A stretch of DNA of 64,000 bases from CAIMUS01 sp046347625 (GCA_046347625.1 JAXMFU010000003.1:930001-994000), one strand, 5' to 3'; shown: positions 17,678 through 29,096, numbered from the stretch's first letter. Notes: generated by a model not told the origin, from the letters alone. Made by a program: numbers and translations.

Positions 17678-18718
17678 TTATTCTTGCGACAGCATCACAG
17701 GGATAGTAAACGCCTCCCGTCCCGCCAGACTCAGGCCAAGGCTGAGGATTTCATCCCAGGGATTGCCGGTCGCCGCACCTTTGATCGACCGGTCCAGATG
17801 GGCACAACGGTCCAGCAGCCGCCGGCAGGTACGCACCGGCAGGCGTTGTAAGGCCCGCCGCAGCAAGGGCTTATGCTTTTCCCAGACCTTGTTGCGCGCC
17901 ATCTCCCCTTCCAGTGCCTGCCCCTGCACGGTGGCGAAAGCGAGCAGCGACAACAGGCGTATCTCCCGATGCAAGGCCCAGCACACCAGCACCGGTTCAA
18001 CCCCCTCGTCCCGGAGTCCGTAGACGATCCGTACAACCCGCTCGGCCTGTCCCGCCAGGGCGGCATCCACCAGGTCATAAACGCTGTAACGGGCGCTGTC
18101 GCCGACCACCGCCAGTAATTGTTCGGCGCTGAGGGTGCCGCCGCCGAACAGCAGCTGCAAGCGGGCGATTTCCTGGGAGGCCGCCAGCAGGTTGCCTTCC
18201 ACCCGTTCCGCCAACAGTGTGACGGCTTCCGGCGTCGGCCGCAGACCCTGTGCGCGCATCCGCTGCTCGATCCAGGCCGGCAACTGGGATGCCTCGATCG
18301 GCCATACGGGCACGACGGTACCGGCGGTCTCCAGCGCGCTGAACCAGGCGCTCTTCTGCGCACCGGCCTCCAGTTTGCCGGCACTCAGCAACAGCACGGC
18401 ATCCGCGGCGGGGCGCTTGGCATAAGCTTGCAGCATCTTGCCGCCGGCATCGTCGAGCTTAGCGCCGCCCAGGTACAGTTCCAGCAGGCGCCGTTCGGCG
18501 AACAGCGAGGGACTGACGGCGCTTTCCCAGAATCGATTCCAGTCGAAACCGGGTTCCACTGTCAGACATACCCGCTCGCTGTAGCCGCCGGCACGGGCGG
18601 CACTACGAATCGCCGCCAGCGCCTCCTGCACCAGCAAGGGTTCATCGCCATAGACGAAATAGATCGGTGCCAGTTGCCCTACAAGCTGACCGCCAAGCTG
18701 TTCCAGACGAAGCTTCAT
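17678..18718 (-). CDS. holA: DNA polymerase III subunit delta
   Basis: HolA is the delta subunit of the clamp loader; it opens the beta sliding clamp during loading at primer ends. The 346-residue product has the N-terminal PIYFVYGDEPLLVQEAL nucleotide-fold segment, the ASQEIARLQLLFG helix with AEQLLAVVGDSARYSVYDLVDAAL, and the C-terminal collar domain. Length is normal. Its start overlaps the end of lptE by 4 bp (ATGA). In related genomes it is followed by nadD or proA-nadD; here the convergent DUF3443/DUF2844 pair lies between it and proA copy 2. Confidence 0.95.
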   Translation of the reverse strand: MKLRLEQLGGQLVGQLAPIYFVYGDEPLLVQEALAAIRSAARAGGYSERVCLTVEPGFDWNRFWESAVSPSLFAERRLLELYLGGAKLDDAGGKMLQAYAKRPAADAVLLLSAGKLEAGAQKSAWFSALETAGTVVPVWPIEASQLPAWIEQRMRAQGLRPTPEAVTLLAERVEGNLLAASQEIARLQLLFGGGTLSAEQLLAVVGDSARYSVYDLVDAALAGQAERVVRIVYGLRDEGVEPVLVCWALHREIRLLSLLAFATVQGQALEGEMARNKVWEKHKPLLRRALQRLPVRTCRRLLDRCAHLDRSIKGAATGNPWDEILSLGLSLAGREAFTIPVMLSQE

Positions 18719-19305
18719 GCCTTGCGACCCAGGGCTTCCAGGCGGAAGAAAATGGCACGCACCAGTTCATATTCCATATCCCGGTGGGCAACATTCTCAC
18801 CCTGGCCTCGGCTTAGGATCGCCGATTCAGGGTAGGTTACATTTCTGGAGACACTGGCGGCGGTCTGGGGCAGTAACTCCTTATTATCGGGCAAAAGGAC
18901 ACGGTAATTGACCAGATAGGTTAAGGTCCACGTTCGGGTATTACCCTCACGATTGGTCGCCACCAGACGATTGCTTCTATCCTCACTCACAATTTCCAGG
19001 ATAGCGGTCGCCTGTTTAGGGTCCGTGGCAACCTCCACACCATTGGCCCTGAGAAAGTCTTGCAGTGTCCGCTCCAGGGTGCCGGGCGGAGTGCCGGGCG
19101 GGCGATTGACCTTGACATAGGTGACGCGCATGGCCGGCGGCAGTTCTACCTGCCCCCGCAGTTTAAAGCCGCAACCGGTCACCAGTGCCAGCGCAAGCAG
19201 CCCCGGCAGTCCCCAGGCCAGGATGACCTTCCAGCTTTGGGCAACATTCGGGAAGATCGAGCTTGCCGCCCGTTTACCCTCACATCGAACCGACTCGAGA
19301 CGCAT
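18715..19305 (-). CDS. lptE: LPS-assembly lipoprotein LptE
   Basis: LptE plugs the LptD barrel at the outer membrane and helps insert lipopolysaccharide. The 196-residue product has a lipoprotein signal with hydrophobic core LPGLLALALVTGC and an acylated Cys near residue 46, followed at once by GFKLRGQVELPPAM, the typical LptE start of the mature chain. The conserved middle block is FLRANGVEVATDPKQATAIL and DRSNRLVATNREGNTRTWTLTY. The region before the signal is about 25 residues longer than usual, so a later non-ATG start is possible. It sits between leuS (17 bp) and holA (4-bp overlap) in the standard order. Confidence 0.92.
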   Translation of the reverse strand: MRLESVRCEGKRAASSIFPNVAQSWKVILAWGLPGLLALALVTGCGFKLRGQVELPPAMRVTYVKVNRPPGTPPGTLERTLQDFLRANGVEVATDPKQATAILEIVSEDRSNRLVATNREGNTRTWTLTYLVNYRVLLPDNKELLPQTAASVSRNVTYPESAILSRGQGENVAHRDMEYELVRAIFFRLEALGRKA

Positions 19306-19322
19306 GGCGATCTCCCGACGGG

Positions 19323-21782
19323 CTAGCAGACAATGTTGATCAATTTGCCCGGCACCACGATGAGCCTGCGTACTGTTTTACCCTCGACGAAGCGCTGCAC
19401 ATTGGGGGACGCCAATGCCAGCTGTTCGATCGTCGCCTTGTCGGCGTCCAACGGGACCTCGAGTTGCGCGCGTACCTTGCCGTTCACCTGGACCACCAGC
19501 GTGATGCTGTCCCGCCGCAGGGCGGTTTCATCGGGCACCGGCCAGGGTGCATCGATCACGGCGCCTTCATAAGCCAAGGCTTGCCATAAAGCATGGGTAA
19601 TATGCGGCACGATGGGCGACAACAGCCGCAGCAGAATGCTGTAACCTTCCCGTCGCACGGCGGCGGTCAATGGCGCGGTGTCCACCGGCAATCGGGACAG
19701 ACTGTTGAGAATCTTCATAGCGCCGGATACCACCGTATTGAACTGTCGCCGGTCGAAGTCGAATAAAGCCTGGCGCAGGGACTCATGAATTTCCCTTCGC
19801 ACGGTCTTCAACTCGTGCCCTAACAAGGTCCAGTTAGGCTCCACCGCCGCCGTTCTGATCGTCGCGGCATGCTCGGCTCCGTAGGCCCACAGCCGGCGCA
19901 GAAAACGATAGGCACCCTCGACCCCGGCATCCGACCACTCCAGCGACTGCTCCGGCGGCGCGGCGAACATGATAAACAGCCGTACGGTATCGGCCCCATA
20001 CTGTTTGATCAATGCGTGTGGATCGACCACATTGCCCTTGGATTTGGACATCTTGGCGCCTTCCTTGAGCACCATGCCCTGGGTAAGCAGGCGGGTGAAC
20101 GGCTCGTCCGAACGTACCAGACCGGCATCGCGCAGTAACTTATGATAAAAGCGGGCATACAGCAGATGCAGAATGGCGTGCTCGATGCCGCCGACATACT
20201 GATCCACCGGCAGCCAGTAATCGGCGCGACTGTCCAGCATGACCCGAGTGTCGTCGGGACAGGCATAACGGGCGTAATACCAGGACGATTCCATAAAGGT
20301 ATCGAAGGTATCGGTTTCCCGTTCCGCCGTGCCACTACAGCGCGGACAGGTGGTCCGATAGAATTCGGGCATCTGCTTGAGGGGCGAGATGACCCCCTGA
20401 AAGGCCACATTCTCCGGCAGCACTACCGGTAATTCGCTTTCGGGCACCGGCACCGGGCCACAGCCGGGGCAGTTGATCATGGGGATGGGTGCGCCCCAAT
20501 AGCGTTGCCGGGAAACGCCCCAATCGCGCAGCCGGTAATTGACCTGACGCCGGCCCTTGCCCTGCGCCTGCAAAGCCGCGGCAATGGCATCGAAGGCTTC
20601 CTGAAAGTCCAGGCCGTTGAATGGCCCGGAATCGATCAGAATGCCTTTGTCGGTAAAGGCTTGCCGGCTTAAATCGATTTCCTGGCCGCCATCGGGGACG
20701 ATGACCTGGATGACAGGCAGTCCGTATTGGCGGGCGAATTCATAATCGCGCTGGTCATGGGCGGGCACCGCCATGATCGCCCCCGTGCCATAGCTCATCA
20801 GGACAAAATTGGCCACCCAGACCGGAATGTTCTTACCGGTGAGTGGGTGTACCACCTCCACCCCCAGCGGCAGGCCCTTTTTCTCCATGGTTTCGACGGC
20901 AGCCTCGGCCACACCGCTGCGCTGGCACGCTTCCAGGAAAGCCTGCAACTCGGGTCGGTTGGCCGCCGCCTCGAGAGCCAGCGGATGCTCGGCGGCCACG
21001 GCCATATAGCTTACCCCCATCAACGTATCGGGCCGGGTGGTATAAATTCGCAGCGGTTCGGTCTCACCTGGAATCGCAAAATCCACCTCCACGCCCTCGG
21101 AGCGACCGATCCAGTTGCGCTGCATCGTACGCACGGCTTCGGGCCATTCCTGCAACCGGTCCAACTCGGCCAGCAGTTCCTCGGCATAGGCGGTGATTTT
21201 CAGAAACCACTGTGGAATTTCGCGCCGTTCCACCAGGGCGCCCGAGCGCCAACCCCGGCCGTCGATGACCTGCTCATTCGCCAGTACGGTCTGGTCCACC
21301 GGGTCCCAGTTCACCATGGCGTTTTTCTTATAGGCCAGCCCTTTCTCGAACAGTCGGATGAACAGCCATTGTTCCCAACGGTAGTACTCCGGGAGGCAGG
21401 TGGTCAGTTCCCGTTCCCAGTCATAGCCAAAACCCATGCGCTTTAACTGTTGGCGCATGTGGGCGATGTTTTCATAAGTCCATTGGGCGGGCGGCAGACC
21501 GTGCTTGATCGCGGCTCCCTCCGCCGGCAGGCCGAAAGCATCCCAACCCATCGGTTGCAGCACGTTCCTGCCCAGCATCCGCTGGTAGCGGGCGATAACA
21601 TCGCCGATGGTGTAATTGCGTACATGCCCCATGTGCAGACGGCCGCTGGGATAGGGGAACATGGACAGGCAATAGAACTTCTTCCGGTGCGGGTCTTCGG
21701 TCACCCGGAAGGTGCAGTTTTCTTCCCAGTAATGCTGGGCGGCGGCTTCGATGTCTTGCGGTCTGTAAATGTCGTCGATCAC
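19323..21782 (-). CDS. leuS: Leucyl-tRNA synthetase
   Basis: LeuS charges tRNA-Leu and edits mischarged residues. The 819-residue class I enzyme has the HIGH region FPYPSGRLHMGHVRNY at about residues 43-58, the KMSKS motif in GAKMSKSKGNVVDPHAL, and an editing-domain block around TTRPDTLMGVSYMAVAAEHPLA. A cysteine pair (INCPGCGP and TTCPRCSG) in the zinc/ZN-1 insertion is retained, as is FMESSWYYARY. Length is slightly below the E. coli protein (860) but all domains are present. It is the first gene of leuS-lptE-holA, transcribed leftward. Confidence 0.97.
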   Translation of the reverse strand: MIDDIYRPQDIEAAAQHYWEENCTFRVTEDPHRKKFYCLSMFPYPSGRLHMGHVRNYTIGDVIARYQRMLGRNVLQPMGWDAFGLPAEGAAIKHGLPPAQWTYENIAHMRQQLKRMGFGYDWERELTTCLPEYYRWEQWLFIRLFEKGLAYKKNAMVNWDPVDQTVLANEQVIDGRGWRSGALVERREIPQWFLKITAYAEELLAELDRLQEWPEAVRTMQRNWIGRSEGVEVDFAIPGETEPLRIYTTRPDTLMGVSYMAVAAEHPLALEAAANRPELQAFLEACQRSGVAEAAVETMEKKGLPLGVEVVHPLTGKNIPVWVANFVLMSYGTGAIMAVPAHDQRDYEFARQYGLPVIQVIVPDGGQEIDLSRQAFTDKGILIDSGPFNGLDFQEAFDAIAAALQAQGKGRRQVNYRLRDWGVSRQRYWGAPIPMINCPGCGPVPVPESELPVVLPENVAFQGVISPLKQMPEFYRTTCPRCSGTAERETDTFDTFMESSWYYARYACPDDTRVMLDSRADYWLPVDQYVGGIEHAILHLLYARFYHKLLRDAGLVRSDEPFTRLLTQGMVLKEGAKMSKSKGNVVDPHALIKQYGADTVRLFIMFAAPPEQSLEWSDAGVEGAYRFLRRLWAYGAEHAATIRTAAVEPNWTLLGHELKTVRREIHESLRQALFDFDRRQFNTVVSGAMKILNSLSRLPVDTAPLTAAVRREGYSILLRLLSPIVPHITHALWQALAYEGAVIDAPWPVPDETALRRDSITLVVQVNGKVRAQLEVPLDADKATIEQLALASPNVQRFVEGKTVRRLIVVPGKLINIVC

Positions 21783-21887
21783 TCTGGGTTTCCCATGATG
21801 CCAGATTACTTTACGATATGGCCTGATAACACAAAAACGGTTCCGGATTTACTTATTGTCTATTGTCAATTCACGAGTGAGCCTTTA

Positions 21888-23150
21888 TCAGGAACTTTTT
21901 GCGACGGGCAAGGCACTGCGGATCCTGGCAACCGCTTCAGGCCGCCCGGTGATAAAAGCATCTCGCTGGCTGCGGAAACGGGCTAACTGCTGCTCGATGT
22001 TATCCGCCGACAACAAAGTACCAAACTCTCTATCCTCCTCTGCACAGCCTTGGTCGGCCAGCATCCGGGCCAGCATTTTATCACCAAGCTCTTTACGATA
22101 GTGCGCCGGCTCCCAGAACCACTGCATAACCGTATGGGTATTATCAGCACCAGGCGGCTCTTCGACAGTATATCGATTAAATCCGCTAAAATCCCATAGT
22201 TCGACACCCTCCTGTTCATTGACAAGTTTCGTAATGGCACGTTTCCACTCTTCGAATAGAGGCCATTGACTGGTTTGCTGAATACTGTTCAAGTAATCTG
22301 CATGGTAAGGATTGATAAAAACAGTGAGTTTTATTTTACGAGCTTTCGCGTATTTAATAAATTGCCGTAGCGCTTCCAGCTCCGCAGACCAAAGAAATCC
22401 CTTGTGATAAATAGACCAATCATGCCCTAAAAGCTGATTTATAACCTGATTATTCTTTTGCTTAAACAATACATACTGGCCTTCACTATATATGATTTTT
22501 AAATAATCTTTAGCCGGATTGAAGCCCAGCTCGGTCCGAGTGGAGGTATTAGAATCAACCCGATTTACAAAAAATGTAGAAAGACTACTGTTCAAGGCGT
22601 TCAATGAAAAAGTTGCCGAAAAATAATCCTTAAAAGATTGCCGGAAAAAATTATGATTTCTCCGACCCATGGCATTTATTTGAAGACGATTCTCGAATTC
22701 AGTAGCAGCCGGAGGCCATTCAAAGGGATCTTTTTCGATGCCTGGCATGGTAAGAAAATCCAGAAAGTCGACCGCTAACAAGACCGTCCTGATAGAATTA
22801 GTGGTAAGTGCGTGTTGGGCGTAACGAATCTGCATATAGACGCTACTGCCAGGTATAGTCATGCTATATACAGGGCGCATATCAGACGGCCAGCAACGAT
22901 GATCGGGATCTAATCCCATTTCTGGTCTGGAATTACCTACAATTAATGTCCTGGGTTTAGCTCGAATTACCTGATAGGGCTTAATAATACGGGCACTTTC
23001 TCCAGCCGCAGGCTTTAACGCATTAAAACCATCGATTCTGGGAGAACCAAATAACCCGTAAGGATCGACAAGGTAATCGATACCTCCAATACAACTCATC
23101 ATAATGATAAAAGTTGCCCCAAGATACTTTAGAAAAATTTTTGGATTCAT
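21888..23150 (-). CDS. SGNH/AlgJ-like partner of an MBOAT O-acyltransferase
   Basis: The 420-residue product starts MNPKIFLKYLGATFIIMM with an N-terminal membrane anchor, then DYLVDPYGLFG and TLIVGNSRPEMGLDP. The GNSR segment corresponds to the nucleophile block of SGNH-like proteins in polysaccharide O-acetylation systems. Later FINPYHADYLNS and DNTHTVMQWFWEPAHYRKELGDKML resemble the catalytic His region (WxxPxHY). ATG at 23148-23150 is chosen because it lies 2 bp after the MBOAT stop; the frame is open further upstream to 23255 but overlaps the MBOAT gene. The pair probably acetylates an exported glycan in the periplasm. Confidence 0.72.
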   Translation of the reverse strand: MNPKIFLKYLGATFIIMMSCIGGIDYLVDPYGLFGSPRIDGFNALKPAAGESARIIKPYQVIRAKPRTLIVGNSRPEMGLDPDHRCWPSDMRPVYSMTIPGSSVYMQIRYAQHALTTNSIRTVLLAVDFLDFLTMPGIEKDPFEWPPAATEFENRLQINAMGRRNHNFFRQSFKDYFSATFSLNALNSSLSTFFVNRVDSNTSTRTELGFNPAKDYLKIIYSEGQYVLFKQKNNQVINQLLGHDWSIYHKGFLWSAELEALRQFIKYAKARKIKLTVFINPYHADYLNSIQQTSQWPLFEEWKRAITKLVNEQEGVELWDFSGFNRYTVEEPPGADNTHTVMQWFWEPAHYRKELGDKMLARMLADQGCAEEDREFGTLLSADNIEQQLARFRSQRDAFITGRPEAVARIRSALPVAKSS

Positions 23151-23152
23151 AA

Positions 23153-24742
23153 TTAAAATTGAAAATAAAGGAATTCTGAAACGCTTGAAAGAGTCAATAC
23201 GCCGATAGTAACAATCACACCTACAATGATAGCCCAGATCCGGGCGGGTGTCCATGCAAAATAGGCTGAAAGCCGGTTCCCAACCCTGATCGAATCATTG
23301 GAATCCAATCGGTAAGGACTGAACGCTGCTGGAAAATGCGCCATGATCTGCTGGGTATTCGGCAGGACAAGAGCAATAAACATAAGGCTAAAAACCCAGG
23401 CATAGGTAAGAATGAAATTATTACCACCACCAAGGTAAAAATCTACTCCCATCTGCCTGAGATAGTCTTGTAAAACACCCAAGTGTACGGCAATGCCATT
23501 AGGAATAGCAACCCCATGAAATCCTATCATGCCTTGCAGCATCTTGGTGGCAGCCTCGAGAGTGGCGGCGCGAAAAAACACCCATCCCACCACCACAGCC
23601 AGGAAAGTGACAAGCCAGGCCATACCACGCCTGAATACGGTAAAGCGATTGCCGTCGAAACCCAGTGTCTGGCGCCAATGTCGCCAACCATGATTGATCG
23701 CCAGATAGCATCCGTGCAATCCACCCCAGATAATGAAGTTCCAGCCGGCTCCATGCCAGAGTCCACCCAATAACATCGTCGTGATCAGGTTACCATAACG
23801 TCGGCTATGGCCTTTGCGATTGCCACCCAGAGGAATATATACGTAATTTCTCAGAAAGCGGGACAATGTCATATGCCACCGTCGCCAAAACTCGGCAATA
23901 TTGATCGCTTTATAGGGCGAATGGAAATTAAGCGGCAACTTGATTCCAAATAGATAAGATGCACCGATTGCCATATCACAGTAACCGGAGAAATCGAAAT
24001 AAAGTTGCATAGTGTAAGCCAAGGCTCCACCCCAGGCTACGAAAAATGTCAATGCTTCACCATGGGTGGCCGAGTTGAATACCGAGTTGGCATAAGGTGC
24101 CACCCCATCGGCTAATACTGCTTTTTTGAACAGGCCGATAGCAAATACCGTTAACCCTATAATGATGTATTCCCCGTTTATTCGATAAATAATTTTTTGA
24201 TAAAATTGTGGGATTATTTCCTTATGATGTAAAACAGGACCGGCAATCAAATGAGGAAAATAAGTCACGAAAAGGCAATAGTGCAGGAAATTATATTCCC
24301 GCGCTTCGTCCCGATAAACATCGACCAGATAGGCGATCTGGGTAAAAGTGAAAAAAGAGATCCCTAATGGAAGTATAATGGTATCCAGATGAAAGCCGGT
24401 ATTCAGAAGATGATTGACGTTATCGATGAAGAAGTTGGCATATTTAAAGTATCCCAGTAAGCCGAGATTGAAGGCAATGCCGACGATCAGAAAAGTTTTC
24501 TCCCCGGCTTTATTCGCCTGTTGCTGGTAATAGGAAAGAATTCTACCTATGCCGAAATTAAACAAAATCGATACTATTATCGAACTTAAATAAATGGGGT
24601 TCCACCAGCCGTAAAAAAATAAAGAAGCCAGTACCAGCCATGCGATTGCCCACTCATGGCCAATACGGGCGGCTATAAAGAAGAAGCCTGCTAGAACGAC
24701 AGGAAGAAAAGCGAATATAAATTCATAGGAGTTAAACAGCAT
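23153..24742 (-). CDS. MBOAT-family O-acyltransferase (AlgI-like)
   Basis: The 529-residue integral membrane protein starts MLFNSYEFIFAFLPVVLAGFF, the standard MBOAT/AlgI N-terminus. It has about ten membrane segments, the YFPHLIAGPVLHH signature, YFDFSGYCDMAIGASYLFG, NFHSPYKAINIAEFWRRWHMTLS with FLRNYVYIPLGGNRKG, and MLLGGLWHGAGWNFIIWGGLHG containing the catalytic histidine. AlgI homologues move acetyl groups across the inner membrane to a periplasmic partner. The partner gene lies immediately downstream (2-bp gap). Substrate is not shown by the sequence; the surface glycan made by genes at the right end of the window is one possibility. Confidence 0.92.
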   Translation of the reverse strand: MLFNSYEFIFAFLPVVLAGFFFIAARIGHEWAIAWLVLASLFFYGWWNPIYLSSIIVSILFNFGIGRILSYYQQQANKAGEKTFLIVGIAFNLGLLGYFKYANFFIDNVNHLLNTGFHLDTIILPLGISFFTFTQIAYLVDVYRDEAREYNFLHYCLFVTYFPHLIAGPVLHHKEIIPQFYQKIIYRINGEYIIIGLTVFAIGLFKKAVLADGVAPYANSVFNSATHGEALTFFVAWGGALAYTMQLYFDFSGYCDMAIGASYLFGIKLPLNFHSPYKAINIAEFWRRWHMTLSRFLRNYVYIPLGGNRKGHSRRYGNLITTMLLGGLWHGAGWNFIIWGGLHGCYLAINHGWRHWRQTLGFDGNRFTVFRRGMAWLVTFLAVVVGWVFFRAATLEAATKMLQGMIGFHGVAIPNGIAVHLGVLQDYLRQMGVDFYLGGGNNFILTYAWVFSLMFIALVLPNTQQIMAHFPAAFSPYRLDSNDSIRVGNRLSAYFAWTPARIWAIIVGVIVTIGVLTLSSVSEFLYFQF

Positions 24743-24937
24743 ATCGAGAGAGCCTTGGCGGATAGCAAATTCCGGTGTTTAAAGCTGTTGGCTGGTAGCA
24801 GGTAGCCACAAGGAGTCATGGTCAGAATCGACCACTCTGTGCCTTTCCTATGGGAAGGCGATTGTACTAGGGTAAACAGAGGTTGTCAGTAGGAGAGGTA
24901 AATTCCCTTTCCACTTTGCCAGCGTGCTGCCTGTCGC

Positions 24938-25066
24938 TACGACCATAGTGTTCAGCGTTCCAGGGGCGAACCACAGGTCCGTCCGACGGACCGGCGAAGG
25001 GGAGCAGGGCATTGACCGAGAGGTGACAATGCCGGGTCGTTCCAGCTACGGCGGCACTCCACACGT
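24938..25066 (-). pseudogene. Degraded fragment of the zinc-ribbon protein gene
   Basis: The minus strand encodes AAVAGTTRHCHLSVNALLPFAG and then, after small deletions, residues like YGRSDRQHAGK. The intact gene at 27182-28324 reads AAVAGTTRHRHLPVNALLPFAV and YGRDDSKLTG at the equivalent place. The DNA is clearly related (for example GGCGAAGGGGAGNAGGGCAT) but shortened and frame-broken. It is a decayed partial duplicate about 3 kb from its parent. Confidence 0.65.
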
Positions 25067-25091
25067 AGATCGGGTTACCGTGAAAATCCCC

Positions 25092-25285
25092 GTAGGTCGG
25101 GTTAGGCGCGCCCTCTGCCTCGCGTGGAGTTGGCAGAGATGTGGCGGGCGCGCCGTAACCCGACAGGGAGGCTGATTTTCATCGCCGGGGTGTTTTTTCC
25201 TGAAAAGCATGACCCGTTAGGCGCGCCGGCCACCCAGGTAGCCGCTTGCCGCAAGATGACGGGCGCGTCGTAACCCGACAGGGAG
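25092..25285. repeat. Two units of a GTCGGGTTAGGCGCGCC / GCGTCGTAACCCGAC palindrome
   Basis: Unit one (25092-25170) runs from GTAGGTCGGGTTAGGCGCGC to GCGCCGTAACCCGACAGGGA. Unit two (about 25211-25285) runs from CCGTTAGGCGCGCC to GCGTCGTAACCCGACAGGGA. Two more units lie at 29166-29244 and 29287-29363, so the repeats bracket the segment 25.3-29.1 kb as two pairs. Confidence 0.65.
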
Positions 25286-25571
25286 CCGAGTCCCTTTGAA
25301 ACACCGACAGGAGCGAGCCATGCCCGCGATTGCACCGGTGTGCCGGCACCGGCTCAATGCAAGCCAATTCACTCCTACGACAAAAAAAGCTTTCATGCTT
25401 GAAAGTTTTGTTTATAATTACCGATCAGTATAACTTCAAGGATGTCAGTACCCCTCCGATGTAAAGCGACATGATGTCCAGTTATCCAGCTTTATGCAGA
25501 AACCTGGTAAGAGTGCATCCTGTGCTTCCGTCATACCGCTAACCTCATAATCACGTGCTGTCTGGGCAGAT

Positions 25572-27114
<1,543 letters not shown>

Positions 27115-27181
27115 TGAGCGCAGTCTGCTAATCACTGACCACTAATCACTAATCACTCAAATATAGCAGCATCAAAGCACC

Positions 27182-28324
27182 TTACAGGGGTGCGTATCGA
27201 CCCTGCTGTCCGGCCAACCAGACTAGAACCATAATGACCACGATGCCGACAACAATGGCCACTGTAATCTTCCACGGACTGTAAGGCCGCTCACCCTGGA
27301 CTTCTCCGGTGCGGCCGTTGACCAGGAAGCGATAGGTTTTATTTCCAAAGCGGAAGGCGGATACCCAGATCGGCAGCAGAATATGTTTGCAATGGATATG
27401 GCCATAGCGGGTATCGAGGCGGCCGATGCGTTGCTGATCGCCGCCGATGTCACGGGCCACATCCATGTCGATCGTCCGCGCCATGATCTCCCGGGCCCGG
27501 TCGAAGCCTTGTGCCGGGTCGAGTCGATACATCTCGCTGCGAAAGCCACTCAGATATTCGTCCTGATAGGGTTGCACGTGATGCAAATCCCAAGGTTCCA
27601 GTTCTTCGGCAAGATAGCGCGACAGCGTTTGGCCGGCCAGCACCAGTACGTCATCGAAATCACGGGCCACCGTGCCGGCCGCCGAACTCCAGCGGATTTT
27701 GGTGACCATCCGGGTACGTATCACCGTCCGGCCATTCTCCACCGTCTGATAGCTTTCAGGCACCTGATAATAGTCGCCCCGCATCCCTTCGTAGGTGGTC
27801 ACCGTGGCGGCGTCATAGGTCCAATAGGGAATGTACATGCCGGTCAGTTTGCTGTCGTCGCGGCCATAACGTTTCAGCTTTCCGGGCGCAAACCAGAGGC
27901 GGCGCAGCCAGCGCCGAAACAGGTCGCGTGCCTGTCCGGCGGGGACGGCGAAGGGGAGTAGGGCATTGACCGGCAGGTGACGATGCCGGGTCGTCCCGGC
28001 CACGGCGGCGCTGCCACAGAAAGGGCAGGTATCGGCATGCAGGGCGGGGTCGAAGGTATATTCCGCCCCGCAGGCGTCACAATGGTTGATAATGCTTTCC
28101 TGTTGGCTTTCCCGGTGGCTTTCATGCGCCGCCAGTTCCGCCACGACCTGCTGGAAATCCAGTTCCCGGACCGGCGCCGTAGAAGGCGTAATGCGGTTCT
28201 CATAGCCGCAATGCGCACAGCGCAGCGTTGCCGTGCCCGGTGCATAGTGCAATTCGGCACCGCACTGGGCACAGGGAAAGCGCTTTACCGCCGGTGTCGT
28301 GCCGGAATTGTCAGTCGCCGGCAT
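27182..28324 (-). CDS. Zinc-ribbon membrane protein (YdjG-like)
   Basis: From ATG 28322-28324 the product has 380 residues. Two zinc ribbons lie at the N-terminus: CAQCGAELHYAPG with CAHCGYENRI, then CDACGAEYTFDP with CPFCGSAAV. A long soluble region (FRRWLRRLWFAPGKLKRYG, IPYWTYDAAT) follows, with one membrane helix near the C-terminus (TVAIVVGIVVIMVLVWLAG). This layout resembles proteins encoded near SPFH and TerB-like genes, such as YdjG of the Bacillus ydjFGHI operon. It is the last gene of the minus-strand cluster that starts with xpaC. Its role is unknown. A decayed partial copy lies at 24938-25066. Confidence 0.75.
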   Translation of the reverse strand: MPATDNSGTTPAVKRFPCAQCGAELHYAPGTATLRCAHCGYENRITPSTAPVRELDFQQVVAELAAHESHRESQQESIINHCDACGAEYTFDPALHADTCPFCGSAAVAGTTRHRHLPVNALLPFAVPAGQARDLFRRWLRRLWFAPGKLKRYGRDDSKLTGMYIPYWTYDAATVTTYEGMRGDYYQVPESYQTVENGRTVIRTRMVTKIRWSSAAGTVARDFDDVLVLAGQTLSRYLAEELEPWDLHHVQPYQDEYLSGFRSEMYRLDPAQGFDRAREIMARTIDMDVARDIGGDQQRIGRLDTRYGHIHCKHILLPIWVSAFRFGNKTYRFLVNGRTGEVQGERPYSPWKITVAIVVGIVVIMVLVWLAGQQGRYAPL

Positions 28325-28370
28325 GCATGCCGTCCGGCTGTCGATGGCTGCTCGGCATCGCTCCGGTCGC

Positions 28371-29096
28371 TCAGGTGGAGGCCGCCGGGATACCCAATTG
28401 CTGGTGGATCGCCTGAACGGTTTGGGCATCCAGGCCCAGTTGCTGGGCCAGTTGCTGCATATAGTTCACTTCGGCGGGAGTATCGAGGTTGATCGCCATC
28501 AGCGATATCGCATACACCTCGGCGGCATGGGCGGGGCTGACCCCTCTGAGGAAATCCAGGTTAAGAGGCTTGGCCAGTTCCTGGCGGACGAATTCGATCT
28601 CTTCCGGGCCGAGACTGGCCAATTTGGCCGTGATGTTCTGTTCCTCCTGGGCATCGATCTGACCATCCGCCTTGGCGGCATTGATCATCGCCTGCACCAG
28701 TACCAGCGCCTGGTGATGGGCCTGAGCCGGATCGGGCGCGGTTATCCCACCCATCCCACCCATGCCTAAGGCGCCTGCCAGTGCGGTGAGTGGAGACTGT
28801 CCCCCTGCAGAAGAGCCTCCTAGCATCGCCGCCAATCCGGAAAGCGGAGATTGCCCGGCGGCACCGCCGCTCGGTGCGCGCTGCATATACTGCTGCAAAG
28901 CGGTCATGGCCAGGCCGCCCAATACCGCCACGATGCCACCGGCGGCGGACTGGCCGCCATAACCCGGTTGACCGCCGTAGCCCGCCTGACCACGGCCGGA
29001 CAGGCTGTTGGCCAGTTGCGCGAGGATCTGATTGCCCGTGCTCGAAGAGGTGGCGTTATTGCCCAGCAGACTGCCCAATATTTGCAATGCGTCCAT
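28371..29096 (-). CDS. DUF533 / TerB-like protein
   Basis: From ATG 29094-29096 (after GGAGGT) the product has 241 residues. The N-terminal half is low-complexity, glycine/alanine-rich with one hydrophobic stretch (GIVAVLGGLAMTALQQYM). The C-terminal half is helical and matches the DUF533/TerB-like pattern: AMINAAKADGQIDAQEEQNI with its acidic D-G-x-I-D-x-x-E site, LGPEEIEFV, and a final AISLMAINLDTPAEVNYMQQLAQQLGL. TerB-like domains bind metals through these acidic residues and often occur in tellurite-resistance and envelope-stress clusters, which fits telA and the SPFH gene nearby. Confidence 0.85.
   Translation of the reverse strand: MDALQILGSLLGNNATSSSTGNQILAQLANSLSGRGQAGYGGQPGYGGQSAAGGIVAVLGGLAMTALQQYMQRAPSGGAAGQSPLSGLAAMLGGSSAGGQSPLTALAGALGMGGMGGITAPDPAQAHHQALVLVQAMINAAKADGQIDAQEEQNITAKLASLGPEEIEFVRQELAKPLNLDFLRGVSPAHAAEVYAISLMAINLDTPAEVNYMQQLAQQLGLDAQTVQAIHQQLGIPAAST

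Larger units (their letters stand above)
24743..25571. other. Gene-poor stretch with a degraded zinc-ribbon gene fragment and palindromic repeats
   Basis: These 829 bases contain no intact gene. 24938-25066 resembles part of the zinc-ribbon gene at 27182-28324, and 25092-25285 holds two units of a palindromic repeat; both are listed separately. The last 200 bases upstream of the membrane protein gene (25372-25571) are AT-rich and probably contain its promoter, but no clear -35/-10 pair was chosen. Confidence 0.55.
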